This document shows positions 1 to 9,684 of a stretch of DNA of 64,000 nucleotides, piece by piece. Source of the stretch: JASHPR01 sp963833885 (GTDB lineage: Bacteria; Actinomycetota; Actinomycetes; Streptosporangiales; Streptosporangiaceae). The position numbers were made by a program, and so were the translations under genes. Every line of letters begins with the position of its first letter. Within the stretch, counting starts at the first letter, position 1. The DNA is taken from contig CAWHZU010000010.1 in assembly GCA_963833885.1 (NCBI GenBank), positions 65,035 through 129,034 of the forward strand, given 5' to 3'. Under the pieces are notes generated by a model. That model worked only from the letters and a program-made list of their open reading frames with translations, was not told the origin of the DNA and made no database searches.

Positions 1-26
1 ACCCTCCACGCTGTTCGGCGATGGGA

Positions 27-620
27 TCAGGCGCGCAGCTTTGCCTGGTAGGCCTGGCATTCGGCGTAGTCGGGGAGGAGGCCGGCCGTCTGCGCCTCGG
101 CCAGCGTGGGGGCGGCGGCGTCCTTGTCGGACAGGACCTTGTCCAGGTCGTCGGGCCAGGCGATGCCGATGGCGGGGTCCAGCGGGTGCACGCCGTGCTC
201 GCGGGACGGCGCGTACGGGGTGGAGCACAGGTAGAGCACCGTGGCCTGATCACTCAGCGCGACGAACCCGTGGCCGAGCCCCTCGCCGAGGTACAGTGCG
301 TGCCTGTTCTCGTCGTCGAGCCGCACCGCCTGCCAGCGGCCGAAGCCGGGGGAGCCGACCCTGAGGTCGACGGCGACATCCATGATCGCTCCGCTGGCGC
401 ACGTGACGTACTTCGCCTGGCCGGGCGGGACGTCGGAGAAATGAATACCGCGGACGACCCCGCGCCCGGACACCGAGCAATTGGCCTGGGCCAGGTCCAT
501 GCGGTGCCCGATGTCCTCGCGGAACTCGGCCTCCCGGAACCACTCGAGGAAGCTGCCCCGCCGGTCGCCGTGGATCTGCGGGGCGAACAGCCAGGCGCCA
601 TCGACGTCGAGAGCCTTCAT
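27..620 (-). CDS. rmlC: dTDP-4-dehydrorhamnose 3,5-epimerase family protein
   Basis: A 197-residue RmlC-type cupin enzyme. The family epimerises C3 and C5 of dTDP-4-keto-6-deoxyglucose on the way to dTDP-L-rhamnose or related deoxysugars in the cytosol. Visible family features are the N-terminal FAPQIHGDRRGSF segment, the GVVRGIHF stretch carrying the catalytic histidine, and the GLGHGFVALSD loop. Length is normal (about 180-200). No other rml gene is adjacent, so the exact sugar is unproven. The stop lies 26 bases from the window edge, so the next gene downstream is not visible. Family assignment is firm; the substrate is inferred. Confidence 0.9.
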   Translation of the reverse strand: MKALDVDGAWLFAPQIHGDRRGSFLEWFREAEFREDIGHRMDLAQANCSVSGRGVVRGIHFSDVPPGQAKYVTCASGAIMDVAVDLRVGSPGFGRWQAVRLDDENRHALYLGEGLGHGFVALSDQATVLYLCSTPYAPSREHGVHPLDPAIGIAWPDDLDKVLSDKDAAAPTLAEAQTAGLLPDYAECQAYQAKLRA

Positions 621-680
621 GGGGTCAAGGTACCGTCACGTGGCCGCAGCGCGAGGGCGGAGCGCGGGCAGAGTGCGGCG

Positions 681-750
681 CGCGCAGTCGCGGCGGCGAG
701 GGTGGCCCGGGCGCGCGCGCAGTCGCGGCGGCGAGGGTGGCGCGGGCGCG
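681..750. repeat. 35-bp tandem repeat, two copies
   Basis: Two adjacent 35-base units (681-715 and 716-750) differ at a single base. They are almost pure G+C and lie in the noncoding gap between rmlC and the promoter at 785. No gene is supported here. Confidence 0.85.
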
Positions 751-784
751 CGCGTTCACCAAACCAGTTCGGCGGAAGGCAGCG

Positions 785-814
785 TTGACGTCAAAGTAAG
801 TATGCGCCTACTAT
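785..814 (+). promoter_or_regulatory. Leaderless promoter with overlapping palindrome
   Basis: A TTGACG -35 hexamer (785-790) and a TACTAT -10 hexamer (809-814) are separated by 18 bases. The ATG at 821 sits where transcription should start, so the message is probably leaderless. The 14-base near-palindrome AGTATGCGCCTACT (799-812, 12 of 14 positions symmetric) covers the spacer and the -10 box. It is a natural operator for the TetR regulator encoded two genes downstream. Confidence 0.7.
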
Positions 815-820
815 CAAAGC

Positions 821-1203
821 ATGCTCGCAACCGCAGACACCCCCCGTTCCGCCCACCTCGCCATTGCTGCGCCGCGGCGCTTTCCGGTGGCTCTGGCCAT
901 CGCCGCCAGCGTCGGTGTGTTCACCACCTCGCTGCGCGCACTGCCTGCCGTCGTCCTGTTCCCGGTCGCGGCGGTCTGGCTGGCCGCGTTCGCCGTCGGC
1001 GCGCTCGCGCCCAGGACGGGCCCGCTGATCCTTACCGTGCTCGCCGCCCTGACCAAGACCGCAACCGCCGTCATGATCGTCTGGGCGGTCACCCACCCGC
1101 ACTCGCCGATCGGTCCGCACGGCGCGGTCGACTGGCTTCCGCTCGGCATGCTCAACGCGGCCACCGGCCTGTGGCTGCTCGCGGTGATCCGGCACCGCGC
1201 CCG

Positions 1204-1207
<4 letters not shown>
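821..1207 (+). CDS. Small integral membrane protein of unknown function
   Basis: A 128-residue protein with about four hydrophobic segments (roughly residues 22-40, 42-62, 67-88 and 105-124) and a basic N-terminus, hence an inner-membrane protein. I do not recognise the family. The start follows a well-formed promoter with almost no leader. Its TGA overlaps the GTG of the downstream TetR gene by four bases, so the two are probably co-transcribed and translationally coupled. By analogy with other TetR-membrane protein pairs it may be the regulated target, but no transport motif is visible. Confidence 0.7.
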
Positions 1208-1900
<693 letters not shown>

Positions 1901-1908
<8 letters not shown>

Positions 1909-3736
1909 ACGGCAGCAGCCGGACCGGGATCTCGGCGTACCGGGAACGCAAGTACTCGCCGAGGCCCTTGGCCTGCGGGTCGGGGCGGGTCGACGCGGCC
2001 ACACCAAGGCCGAGCAGGCCGACCACGACGAAGTTCAGCGCGCGCAGGTTCGGCAGCTCGTACCGGCGCACCTCCAGGTCGGCCGCCTCGGGCAGCAGTT
2101 CCTTGAACCGCACGACGTCGAGATGGTCGCGCAGCCAGCCGTACGCTTCCGGCCGCCTGGCCCAGAGGCCGACGTTCGCGTTGCCGCCCTTGTCGCCGGA
2201 CCGTGCCCCGCAGACCAGGCCGAGCGGGGCCAGGCGGGTGGGGATGTCGGTGCCGTCCGGGTCGGTCGGCCCCCGGTGCGGCGCTGGCCCGGCTGGATTG
2301 GCCGGCGCCCGGTCCGGCGCTGGTTCGGCGGGGGCGGCGCGCTCGCGGCCTGGGGCGACGGCGTGAGCGGCCGGCGGCGGGATCGTCAGGCGGCTGCCGT
2401 CGGGCAGCACGACCACGTGCTCAACCACGGTGGCCGGCACGAACGTCGGCCAGTACACGCCGTACGCGGTCTCCTGCGTCGGCGGGGTCGTGGTGTGGAA
2501 CCCGGCGTAGGAGGCCAGCGCTAGCTCGATCGCGGCACCCGAGAACGACCGGCCGACCTTGGCCGGGTCCTGATCGGCGACCGTGATCCGCAACTGCGCC
2601 GTGGCCTGCTCGTTGGTTGGCGCGTCGGGCCGGTCCGAGCGGATCAGCCGCACGTCGGCCTCACCGAACCGCTGCTTGCCGCCCAGCAGGTCGAACAGCA
2701 TGGCCTCCGCCCTGGCCGCCTTCTCCTCGATGTCCAGGCCGGTCAGCACCATCGTCATCGTGTTGCGGTACCCGCCGAGGTAATTCAGCGCGACCTTGAG
2801 GTCGGCCGGCGGCGGGCTGCCGCGGGTGCCGCTGATCCGCACCCGGTCGGGCCCATCGGCGTCCAGCTGGATCGTGTCGAAGTGCGCGACCACGTCGGGG
2901 TTGGCGTACCCGGGCCCGGCGATCTCGTACAGCAGCTGGGCGGTGACCGTACCCACCGACACCAGGCCCCCGGTTCCCGGGTGCTTGGTGATCACGCTGC
3001 TGCCGTCGGGCCCTACTTCGGCGATGGGGAACCCCGGATAGCGCAGGTCAGGCAGCTCGTCGGGGAACGGGTAGTTGCCGCCGGTGGCCTGCGGGCCGCA
3101 CTCGATCACGTGCCCGGCCACCACGGCTCCGGCGAGAGCGTCCAGGTCTTCCGGGCCCCAGCCGTGCCAGGCCGCGGCCGGCCCGACGACCAGCGCGGCG
3201 TCGGTGACCCGCGGGCAGACGACGACGTCCGCTCCGGCCCGCAGTGCTGCCGCAATCCCCCAGCCGCCGAGGTAGGCGTTCGCGGTGACCGGTGTGACAC
3301 CCGCCTTGGCCAGCGGCTCGCCGGTGTCGGCGTGCGCCAGTTCGTGACCAGCCTCGGTGAGCTCGCCGAGCCGGCCGAGCAGGTCGTCGCCCTCCACGTG
3401 GGCGATCTTCGGCGCCAGGCCGAGCCGCGCGGCGATCTCCCGCAGCCGGTCAGCGAGCCCGGCCGGGTTCAGGCCGCCCGCGTTGACCACGATCGTGATG
3501 CCACGGTCCAGGCAGGAGCCGATGACCTGCTCGAACTGACCGAGAAAGGTCCGGGCGTAGCCGCCGCCGGGATCCTTCTGCCTGGCCTTCCACAGGATCA
3601 GCATCGTGAGCTCGGCCAGGTAGTCGCCGGTGAGGACGTCGATCGGCCCACCGTCGACCATCTCCCGCGCCGCCGCAGCCCGGTCGCCGTAGAAACCGGA
3701 GCAGTTGGCGATCCGCACTGGACGTCGCTGCGTCAT
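1901..3736 (-). CDS. AtuA-like protein (DUF1446, acyclic terpene utilisation family)
   Basis: A 611-residue protein of the AtuA/DUF1446 family. Residues about 5-445 form the main domain, with typical stretches IANCSGFYGDR near the start, VNAGGLNPAG, and ATGGNYPFPDE. A Pro/Ala-rich linker follows (about 455-495), then the small C-terminal AtuA-like domain beginning near GLVCGARSGDKGGNANVGLW. AtuA lies in the Pseudomonas citronellol/geraniol utilisation cluster, but its reaction is not established. It starts 19 bases after the zinc-finger gene on the same strand and could be the last gene of that operon, although nothing links the functions. It overlaps the convergent TetR gene by eight bases. 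Confidence 0.85.
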
Positions 3737-3755
3737 CTTGAACGTCGTGTCGTCG

Positions 3756-4103
3756 TCAGTTCAGCATGCGCTGCCAGCCGTGCGGGACACGGCCGGTGGG
3801 TCCCGGAACGGGCTGGTCGAGCGGATGGTGCTCGGGCGGGGCTAGGTCGGGGCCGTCGTAGGTTTCTTCGGTCTGGTAGCTCCAGAACCAGTCCTCGCCG
3901 GGCTCGAAGCTGCGGATGAACGGATGTCCCGTGGCCTTCGCGTGCGCGGTCGCGTGCTGCGAGGGCGAGGTGTCGCAGCATCCGATGTGCCCGCACTGCG
4001 CGCACCGGCGCAGGTGCAGCCACCACCCCCTGGCCGCCTCGCATTCCATGCAGCCGGTCCCGCTCGGCGCGACGGCTGGGTCGATTCCCGGCACCTCGGT
4101 CAT
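3756..4103 (-). CDS. UBP-type zinc finger protein
   Basis: A 115-residue protein that is essentially one ZnF-UBP domain. Candidate zinc ligands are C18, C21, C34, C37, C42/C43, H50, H54 and H60, followed by the aromatic GEDWFWSYQTEE stretch. In eukaryotes this fold binds the ubiquitin C-terminus; bacterial versions are small stand-alone proteins of unknown ligand. Its ATG overlaps the stop of the upstream histidine kinase by one base (TAATG), giving a tightly coupled operon with the kinase and receiver fusion. It may act as an adaptor or zinc/redox-sensitive partner; that is inference. Confidence 0.85.
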   Translation of the reverse strand: MTEVPGIDPAVAPSGTGCMECEAARGWWLHLRRCAQCGHIGCCDTSPSQHATAHAKATGHPFIRSFEPGEDWFWSYQTEETYDGPDLAPPEHHPLDQPVPGPTGRVPHGWQRMLN

Positions 4104-5632
4104 TAGGCCTCCTTGGGTGGCGTTACGGAGCCAGGCTGGAGGGCGACGTCTCGTTCCGGCCCGATATCAGGGTCGGGCTCGGTCAGCGGGAGTCGGACCT
4201 CGAACCGGGTGTCACCGGGAACCGACTCTACGTGCAGATCGCCGTGGTGCTTGTTGACCACGATCCGCCAGGAGATGTCGAGCCCGAGCCCGGTGCCCTC
4301 GCCTACCGGCTTGGTGGTGAAGAACGGCTCGAAGATCCGGTTGCGGATCTCCTCGGGCACGCCCGGGCCGGTGTCGCCGAACTCGATGACCGCCTGGTTT
4401 CGGTCCCGGTCCCAGCTGGTGCGCACGGTGAGCGTGCCGGTTCCCTTCATCGCCGACACCGCGTTGTCGATCAGGTTCGTCCACACCTGGTTGAGCTCGC
4501 CCGCGTAGGCCGGGATCGGGGGCAGCGACGTGTCGTAGTCCTTGACCACCGTGACCTCCGGCGGGATCTTGCCGCCGAGCATCATCAGCGTGCTGTCCAG
4601 GAGTTCGTGCACGTTCACGTCCTGGTGCGGGGCACGGTCCAGCTGGGAGTACTGCTTGGCCGCACCGACGAGGGTCGAGACCCGCGTGGTGGAGTCCTCG
4701 ATCTCGTTCATCAGCAGCTCGGTCTCGACCGTGTAGCCGAGCCAGCGCAGCGCGCTGTCGAGCGTCGCCTCGTCGACGGTCGCAGCGACGGTCTCCAGCC
4801 AGGCGGTGTCCAGGCCGGCCTGGACGAAGATCGGGGCCAGGTCCCAGCCGTTCGTGACGTCGTGGTCGTCGAGCCAGTCGGTGATCGCGTCCTCGCGGTC
4901 GGACGCCTCCAGCGGCGTCAGCACCGGCGCCTTCGCGACCAGCTCGACCGCGCGCTCCTGGACCTGGACCAGGGTTTGCATGGTTTCCAGGTTGAACTTG
5001 CCGCCCGCGAGCATGCCGAGCTTGTGCCGCATCCCGGCGACCCGCTCGCGCAGCGCCGCCGTGGCCCGCACCGCGGCCGCGGCCGGGTTGTTGAGCTCGT
5101 GCGTCAGGCCCGCGGACAGCGAGCCGAGCGCGAGCAGCCGCTCCCGCTGGCCGATCGCGTCCTGCGTCCTGCGCTGTCCGAAGAACAGCCCCTCGAGCAG
5201 GTGCACGGCCATCGGGAACCACTCGTGCATCAGCTTCGCGAAGTCCGCGGCGTCCAGCACGAAGAACTTCGACGGCTCGGACACCCGGACCGAGTTGTTG
5301 TAGACGTGCGGGAGCTGGTCGATGTAGGCGTTGAAGGCCCCGATGTAGGCGCCGCGGGCGGACGTGCGGTTGGTCTCGACGTCGTCGCTGCCGACCCGCC
5401 GGTACATCACGACCGTGCCCTCGATCAGCACGTAAAAGCAGGTCGCGGGGTCACCCTCGGCGTAGACCGGTCCGGGCTGGATCAGCTCGACGTGCCCGTG
5501 GCTGCACAGCCAGGCCAGCTGCTCGTCGGTCAGCTTCTCGAAGAGGAACAGCGTGCGCAGCTCCTCGGGGCTGCACGTCATCTCCTCGCCGTGGACGCTG
5601 CATGCCAGTTCCTGCTGGGTTTGTTCGCTCAC
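4103..5632 (-). CDS. Histidine kinase with N-terminal cyclic-nucleotide-binding domain
   Basis: A 509-residue soluble kinase. Residues about 26-150 form a cNMP-binding/CRP-like sensor domain (QPGPVYAEGDPATCFYVLIEG and following). The dimerisation/phosphoacceptor helix has H178 in LSAGLTHELNNP. The C-terminal ATPase domain shows the N box (NQVWTNLIDNAVSAM), G1 (GDTGPGVPEE) and G2 (GEGTGLGLDIS). No transmembrane segment is visible, so it senses a cytoplasmic signal. The GTG start overlaps the upstream stop (GTGA). Cysteines 11 and 20 near the N-terminus could bind metal or sense redox. The likely phosphorylation partner is D71 of the adjacent receiver fusion. Confidence 0.9.
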   Translation of the reverse strand: MSEQTQQELACSVHGEEMTCSPEELRTLFLFEKLTDEQLAWLCSHGHVELIQPGPVYAEGDPATCFYVLIEGTVVMYRRVGSDDVETNRTSARGAYIGAFNAYIDQLPHVYNNSVRVSEPSKFFVLDAADFAKLMHEWFPMAVHLLEGLFFGQRRTQDAIGQRERLLALGSLSAGLTHELNNPAAAAVRATAALRERVAGMRHKLGMLAGGKFNLETMQTLVQVQERAVELVAKAPVLTPLEASDREDAITDWLDDHDVTNGWDLAPIFVQAGLDTAWLETVAATVDEATLDSALRWLGYTVETELLMNEIEDSTTRVSTLVGAAKQYSQLDRAPHQDVNVHELLDSTLMMLGGKIPPEVTVVKDYDTSLPPIPAYAGELNQVWTNLIDNAVSAMKGTGTLTVRTSWDRDRNQAVIEFGDTGPGVPEEIRNRIFEPFFTTKPVGEGTGLGLDISWRIVVNKHHGDLHVESVPGDTRFEVRLPLTEPDPDIGPERDVALQPGSVTPPKEA

Positions 5633-7314
5633 AACTTCTCCAAATACCGGTGCACGAGCATGACGGCCATGGCACCCTCGCCGACCGCCGATGCGACACG
5701 CTTGGCCGACTCGGCGCGTGCGTCGCCGGCCACGAACACCCCGGGGACGCTCGTCTCCAGGTGATAGGGGGCCCGGTCCAGGACCCACCCCTTTGGCATC
5801 TGCCCTTCGACGGACAGGTCTGGGCCGGCTATCACGAAGCCGCGGAGGTCGCGCTCCACGACGCCGTCCAGCCAGTCGGTCAGCGGGGCGGCGCCGATGA
5901 ACAGGAACAGCCACTGCGCGTCGACGGTTTCGGTCGCGCCGGTCGAGGTGTCCCGCAGCGTCAGCCGCTCCAGGTGGTCGGAGCCCTCGGCGCCGATCAC
6001 TTCCGTGCAGGTCCGGACCGATATGTTCGGTATGTCCTGGATCTGCTGGATCAGGTAGTAGGACATCGACTGCTCCAGCGACGACCCGCGCACCAGGATC
6101 GTCACCGACTTGGCGCCGCGGGCCAGGTAGACGGCGGCCTGCCCGGCGGAGTTCGCGCCGCCGACGATGAAGATGTCCTGCCCCGAGCACGCGGCGGCCT
6201 CGGTCAGCGCTGATCCGTAGTACACGCCGCGGCCGGTCATGTCGTCCATGCCGGGCGCGCCGAGCCTGCGGTACGACACGCCGGTCGCCAGGATGACCGT
6301 GTGCGCGTCGATGGCGCTGCCGTCGGCGAACCGGACGCTGCGCGCGGAGCCGTTGACCTCCAGGCCGATCACGTCCCGCGTGGTGAGCACCTCGGCGCCG
6401 AACTTGGCGGCCTGCCGCCGGGCCCGGTCGGTCAGCTGCGCCCCGGACACCCCGTCCGGGAAGCCAAGGTAGTTCTCGATCCGCGAGCTCTGGCCCGCCT
6501 GGCCGCCGGTCGCGGTGCGCTCGACCAGCACGGTGCGCAGCCCCTCGGACGCGCCGTACACCGCTGCGCCAAGGCCGGCCGGGCCGCCGCCGATCACGAT
6601 CAGGTCGTAGAACTCCTTGGACGGGGTGGTGGCCAGGCCCACCCGGCTGGCCAGTTCGCTGTCGGTCGGCTCCACCAGCGCCTCGCCGTCCGGCGTGATC
6701 ACGACCGGCAGCCGCTGCCCGTCGGCCTGCGCGGCCTCGAGCAGCCGCTCGCCCTCGGGCTCGTCCGACGCGTACCACCGGTACGGCACCTGGTTGCGGG
6801 CTAGGAACTCACGGACCTCCGACGACCGGGCCGACCACCGGTGGCCCACGATCTTGGTCTCGGGGACGCGCCGGTGATCGGTGGCCAGCCACGCCTCCAG
6901 CAGCCCGTCGACCACCGGGTAGAGCTTCTCTTCCGGCGGATCCCACGGCTTGAGCAGGTAGTGGTCCAGGTCGACCACGTTGATCGCGTTGATCGCGGCG
7001 TCGGTGTCCGCGTAGGCGGTCAGCAGCACCCGTTTTGCCCCGGGATAGATGTCCATCGCCCGTTCGAGGAACTCGATCCCGTTCATCTGCGGCATCCGGT
7101 AGTCGGCCAGGATCACCGCGACCTGGTCGCCGCGCAGCTTCATCTGGCGCAGCGCGTCCAGCGCCGAATCCCCGGACTCCGCCCGCACGATCCGGTGCTG
7201 CTCGCCGTAGCGGCGCCGCAGGTCACGCGCGACCGCCCGGGAAACCCCCGGATCGTCGTCAACGGTGATAATCGCGGTACGGGGAGTCCCCCCTTCAGGT
7301 GTGGTCACGGACAT
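5629..7314 (-). CDS. Receiver / glutaredoxin-like / thioredoxin-reductase-like fusion
   Basis: A 561-residue fusion. Residues 12-130 are a response-regulator receiver (acidic pocket DDD at 19-21, phosphoacceptor D71, T99, K122). Residues 152-225 resemble a glutaredoxin fold, but the expected CxxC is WSARS (160-164). Residues 237-561 are thioredoxin-reductase-like, with the FAD motif GGGPAGLGA (242-250), an NAD(P) motif at GGANSAG and a C-terminal FAD-binding GDAR. The usual CxxC redox centre is absent: the region reads YYGSALTEAAAC with only C376. It therefore should not pass electrons to thioredoxin in the usual way. It is first in an operon with the kinase that probably phosphorylates it. 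Confidence 0.88.
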   Translation of the reverse strand: MSVTTPEGGTPRTAIITVDDDPGVSRAVARDLRRRYGEQHRIVRAESGDSALDALRQMKLRGDQVAVILADYRMPQMNGIEFLERAMDIYPGAKRVLLTAYADTDAAINAINVVDLDHYLLKPWDPPEEKLYPVVDGLLEAWLATDHRRVPETKIVGHRWSARSSEVREFLARNQVPYRWYASDEPEGERLLEAAQADGQRLPVVITPDGEALVEPTDSELASRVGLATTPSKEFYDLIVIGGGPAGLGAAVYGASEGLRTVLVERTATGGQAGQSSRIENYLGFPDGVSGAQLTDRARRQAAKFGAEVLTTRDVIGLEVNGSARSVRFADGSAIDAHTVILATGVSYRRLGAPGMDDMTGRGVYYGSALTEAAACSGQDIFIVGGANSAGQAAVYLARGAKSVTILVRGSSLEQSMSYYLIQQIQDIPNISVRTCTEVIGAEGSDHLERLTLRDTSTGATETVDAQWLFLFIGAAPLTDWLDGVVERDLRGFVIAGPDLSVEGQMPKGWVLDRAPYHLETSVPGVFVAGDARAESAKRVASAVGEGAMAVMLVHRYLEKL

Positions 7315-7367
7315 CCGAATCCCGCCAGGTTCTGAGGCTCACAGCCAGGGCAGTCCATCCCCCCATG

Positions 7368-8674
7368 CTAAGTACTCGGCCCCGTGGTTGCGCTAGCTCC
7401 CAGGGGCTGATTGGCCCCGCCGGGGTCGATCGGCGCGCAGCACGCGCCGGACGGCAGCGGCGCCTGGTCGGCGGCCGCGGCGCCGCCCTGCGCCGCGTGT
7501 GCGCGGCGGATGCCGACGGCCAGGCCGGCCGCGGCGAGCACGTCCAGCGCGGCGACCGCCAAGCCGTAGACCTCGGCGGTGTTCCGCAGCCCGACGTGGG
7601 TCGCTGCGATTCCGGCTGCGATCACCGGCAGGCTGAACGCCAGGTAGGACACGATGTAGATCGCGGTGATCAGGCCCGCCCGCCCGGCCGGAGGCGCCAG
7701 CGCGACGAGCGTCCGGAACACACCAAGGAACGCCAGGCCGAAGCCGCTCCCGGCAAAGGCGGTGCCCACGAAGAACCCGGCGGCGCTGCCCGCCGCGATC
7801 GCTGCCACCGTTCCTCCGACTCCCACGGCGAGCAGCAGGCAGCCCACGCCCATCGCGGTCGGCGGGTTCCATCCGCGGCAGACGATCGAGGTGATCGCTC
7901 CCACCCCGGTCAGCAGGAAGATGACCGCCCCGCCGGCCACCGGGTTCGTCGAGTGCAGCAGTTCCGCCGCCAGCGACGGCCCCAGCGCGAGGTACAGCCC
8001 GCCGAGCGCCCAGCCGGCGGCGAGTGCCGGCACTCCAGCGGCGAACGCCCGCCGAGCCGGGCGGGGCACACCCACCGATGGCCGCAGCGACGCGAGCGCC
8101 CCGGCCGGCGCTGACCGGGTTCGGTGATGGCCAGCGTGCCCGCGATACCCGCCACGAACGCGGCCAGCAGCAGCCAGAACACCAGGTGCATCGGCGCGGG
8201 CCCATAGTGGACGAGCAGGCTCGACCCGAGCGCCCCCGCGGCCAGGCCCATCGTCGGCGCCGCGCTGTTGACCAGGGGCGCGAGCTGAGGGTTGCGCCGC
8301 GGTGCCAGGTCCACCAGCGCAGCGCTGATCGCACCGGTCGCCATGCCCGTCGCGATCCCCTGCACCACCCGCGCCGTGTACAGCCAGCCGGTCGAGTCCG
8401 CTGCGGCGAAGCAGGCCATCGCCGCGGCCTCGATGAGCAGCGCCGCGATGATGACCGGCTTGCGGCCGAGGTGATCGGACAGCCGCCCAACCACCAGGAA
8501 CGCGGCGAGCAGCGCCACGGCATAGACCGCGAACACCGCCGTCAGCGTCGCGGCCGAGAAGTGCCAGGTCGCCTGGTACACCCCGTACAGCGGCGATGGT
8601 GCCCCGGCCGCGATCATGAGCGTCCCGAGCAGGCCGCCCATCAGCCAGAACGCAGACCCGCGCCGTCGGCTCAT
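7368..8674 (-). pseudogene. MFS transporter, interrupted by a frameshift
   Basis: The N-terminal half (from ATG 8674) encodes a normal major facilitator protein with about six membrane helices and the loop motif GRLSDHLGRKP. After the sequence ending LAITEPGQRRPG the frame is lost near 8100, in a run of four C on the plus strand. The remaining helices (from ALASLRPSVG through LGPSLAAELL to the stop at 7368) continue in another frame. Insertion of one base in that run restores a protein of about 435 residues, close to the family norm. It is either a recent inactivating deletion or a sequencing error. Substrate unknown. Confidence 0.8.
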
Positions 8675-8771
8675 AATCGGCCTCCCTTGCGCTGGTCGTA
8701 TTCAGGTTGCGTGGCCCGGCCGTGCGGTAGGAGTTGGGAGTACGCGTGGCCAGGCGGCAGGAGGTAGCAAC

Positions 8772-9641
8772 ATGCACATCGGTGTGGTATTCCCGCAGAC
8801 CGAGCTCGGCGGCGACGTTGGCGCGGTCCGCGCCTACGCGCTCCGGGTCGCCGAACTCGGTTACCACCACGTGCTGGCCTACGACCACGTGGTTGGCGCG
8901 GATCCCGCGGTGCACGCCCCCTGGCAGGGCCCCTACGACGTGACGACCACGTTCCACGAGCCTTTCGTGCTGTTCGGCTATATGGCCGCCATCACCGAGC
9001 TGGAGATGGTCACCGGCATCATCATCCTGCCGCAGCGGCAGACCGCGCTGGTGGCCAAGCAGGCCGCCGAGGTGGACCTGCTCACCCGCGGCCGGTTCCG
9101 GCTGGGGATCGGCCTCGGCTGGAACGCGGTGGAGTACGAGGCGCTCGGCCAGGACTTCACCACCCGCGGCCGGCGCGTCGAGGAGCAGGTGGACCTGCTC
9201 CGGCGGCTGTGGACCGAGCCTTCGGTCACCTATGAGGGCAGCTTCGACCGGGTGACCGGCGCCGGGCTGGCGCCGCTGCCGGTGCAGCGGCCGATCCCGG
9301 TGTGGTTCGGCGCCCAGTCGGAGCGGGCCTACCGCCGGGCCGGGCGGCTCGCCGACGGCTGGTTCCCGCAGGTCCGGCCGGGCCCCGAGCTCGACGAGGC
9401 GCGCCAGGTGGTCGAGCAGGCCGCCGTAGCGGCGGGCCGGGACCCAGCGCTCCTCGGCATGGAGGGCCGGGTGAGCTGGCGCGACAGCCAGGAAAAGCTC
9501 GCGGAGCACGCCGCGAGCTGGCGCGACGCCGGGGCCAGCCACATCTCCGTGAACACGATGGGCTCCGGGCTGCGCACCGTCGACGACCACCTCGCCGCGC
9601 TGGAAGCCGCCGCCGAGGTCCTGAAGCCGGCCGAGGAGTAG
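8772..9641 (+). CDS. LLM-class flavin/F420-dependent oxidoreductase
   Basis: A 289-residue luciferase-like TIM-barrel oxidoreductase. The ATG at 8772 has a strong GGAGG ribosome site at 8760-8764 and begins MHIGVVFPQTELG, the usual first strand. Internal family stretches include GIIILPQRQTALVAKQAAEVDLLTRGRF, GIGLGWN and PIPVWFGAQSERAYRRAGRLADGW. Members in actinobacteria mostly use F420, sometimes FMN; the cofactor cannot be told from the sequence alone. It is divergent from the broken MFS gene and convergent with the FAD monooxygenase at 9685. Substrate unknown. Confidence 0.87.
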   Translation: MHIGVVFPQTELGGDVGAVRAYALRVAELGYHHVLAYDHVVGADPAVHAPWQGPYDVTTTFHEPFVLFGYMAAITELEMVTGIIILPQRQTALVAKQAAEVDLLTRGRFRLGIGLGWNAVEYEALGQDFTTRGRRVEEQVDLLRRLWTEPSVTYEGSFDRVTGAGLAPLPVQRPIPVWFGAQSERAYRRAGRLADGWFPQVRPGPELDEARQVVEQAAVAAGRDPALLGMEGRVSWRDSQEKLAEHAASWRDAGASHISVNTMGSGLRTVDDHLAALEAAAEVLKPAEE

Positions 9642-9684
9642 CCGGCCGCGCCGCACCGGGGTCGCGCCCGGCTCTGGCTGGGGC

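Noticed and set aside
8680..9656. 5' part of the long minus frame reaching 9656
   Set aside because: Only the part below about 8,100 (MFS C-terminus) is real; the rest is antisense to the luciferase-like gene.
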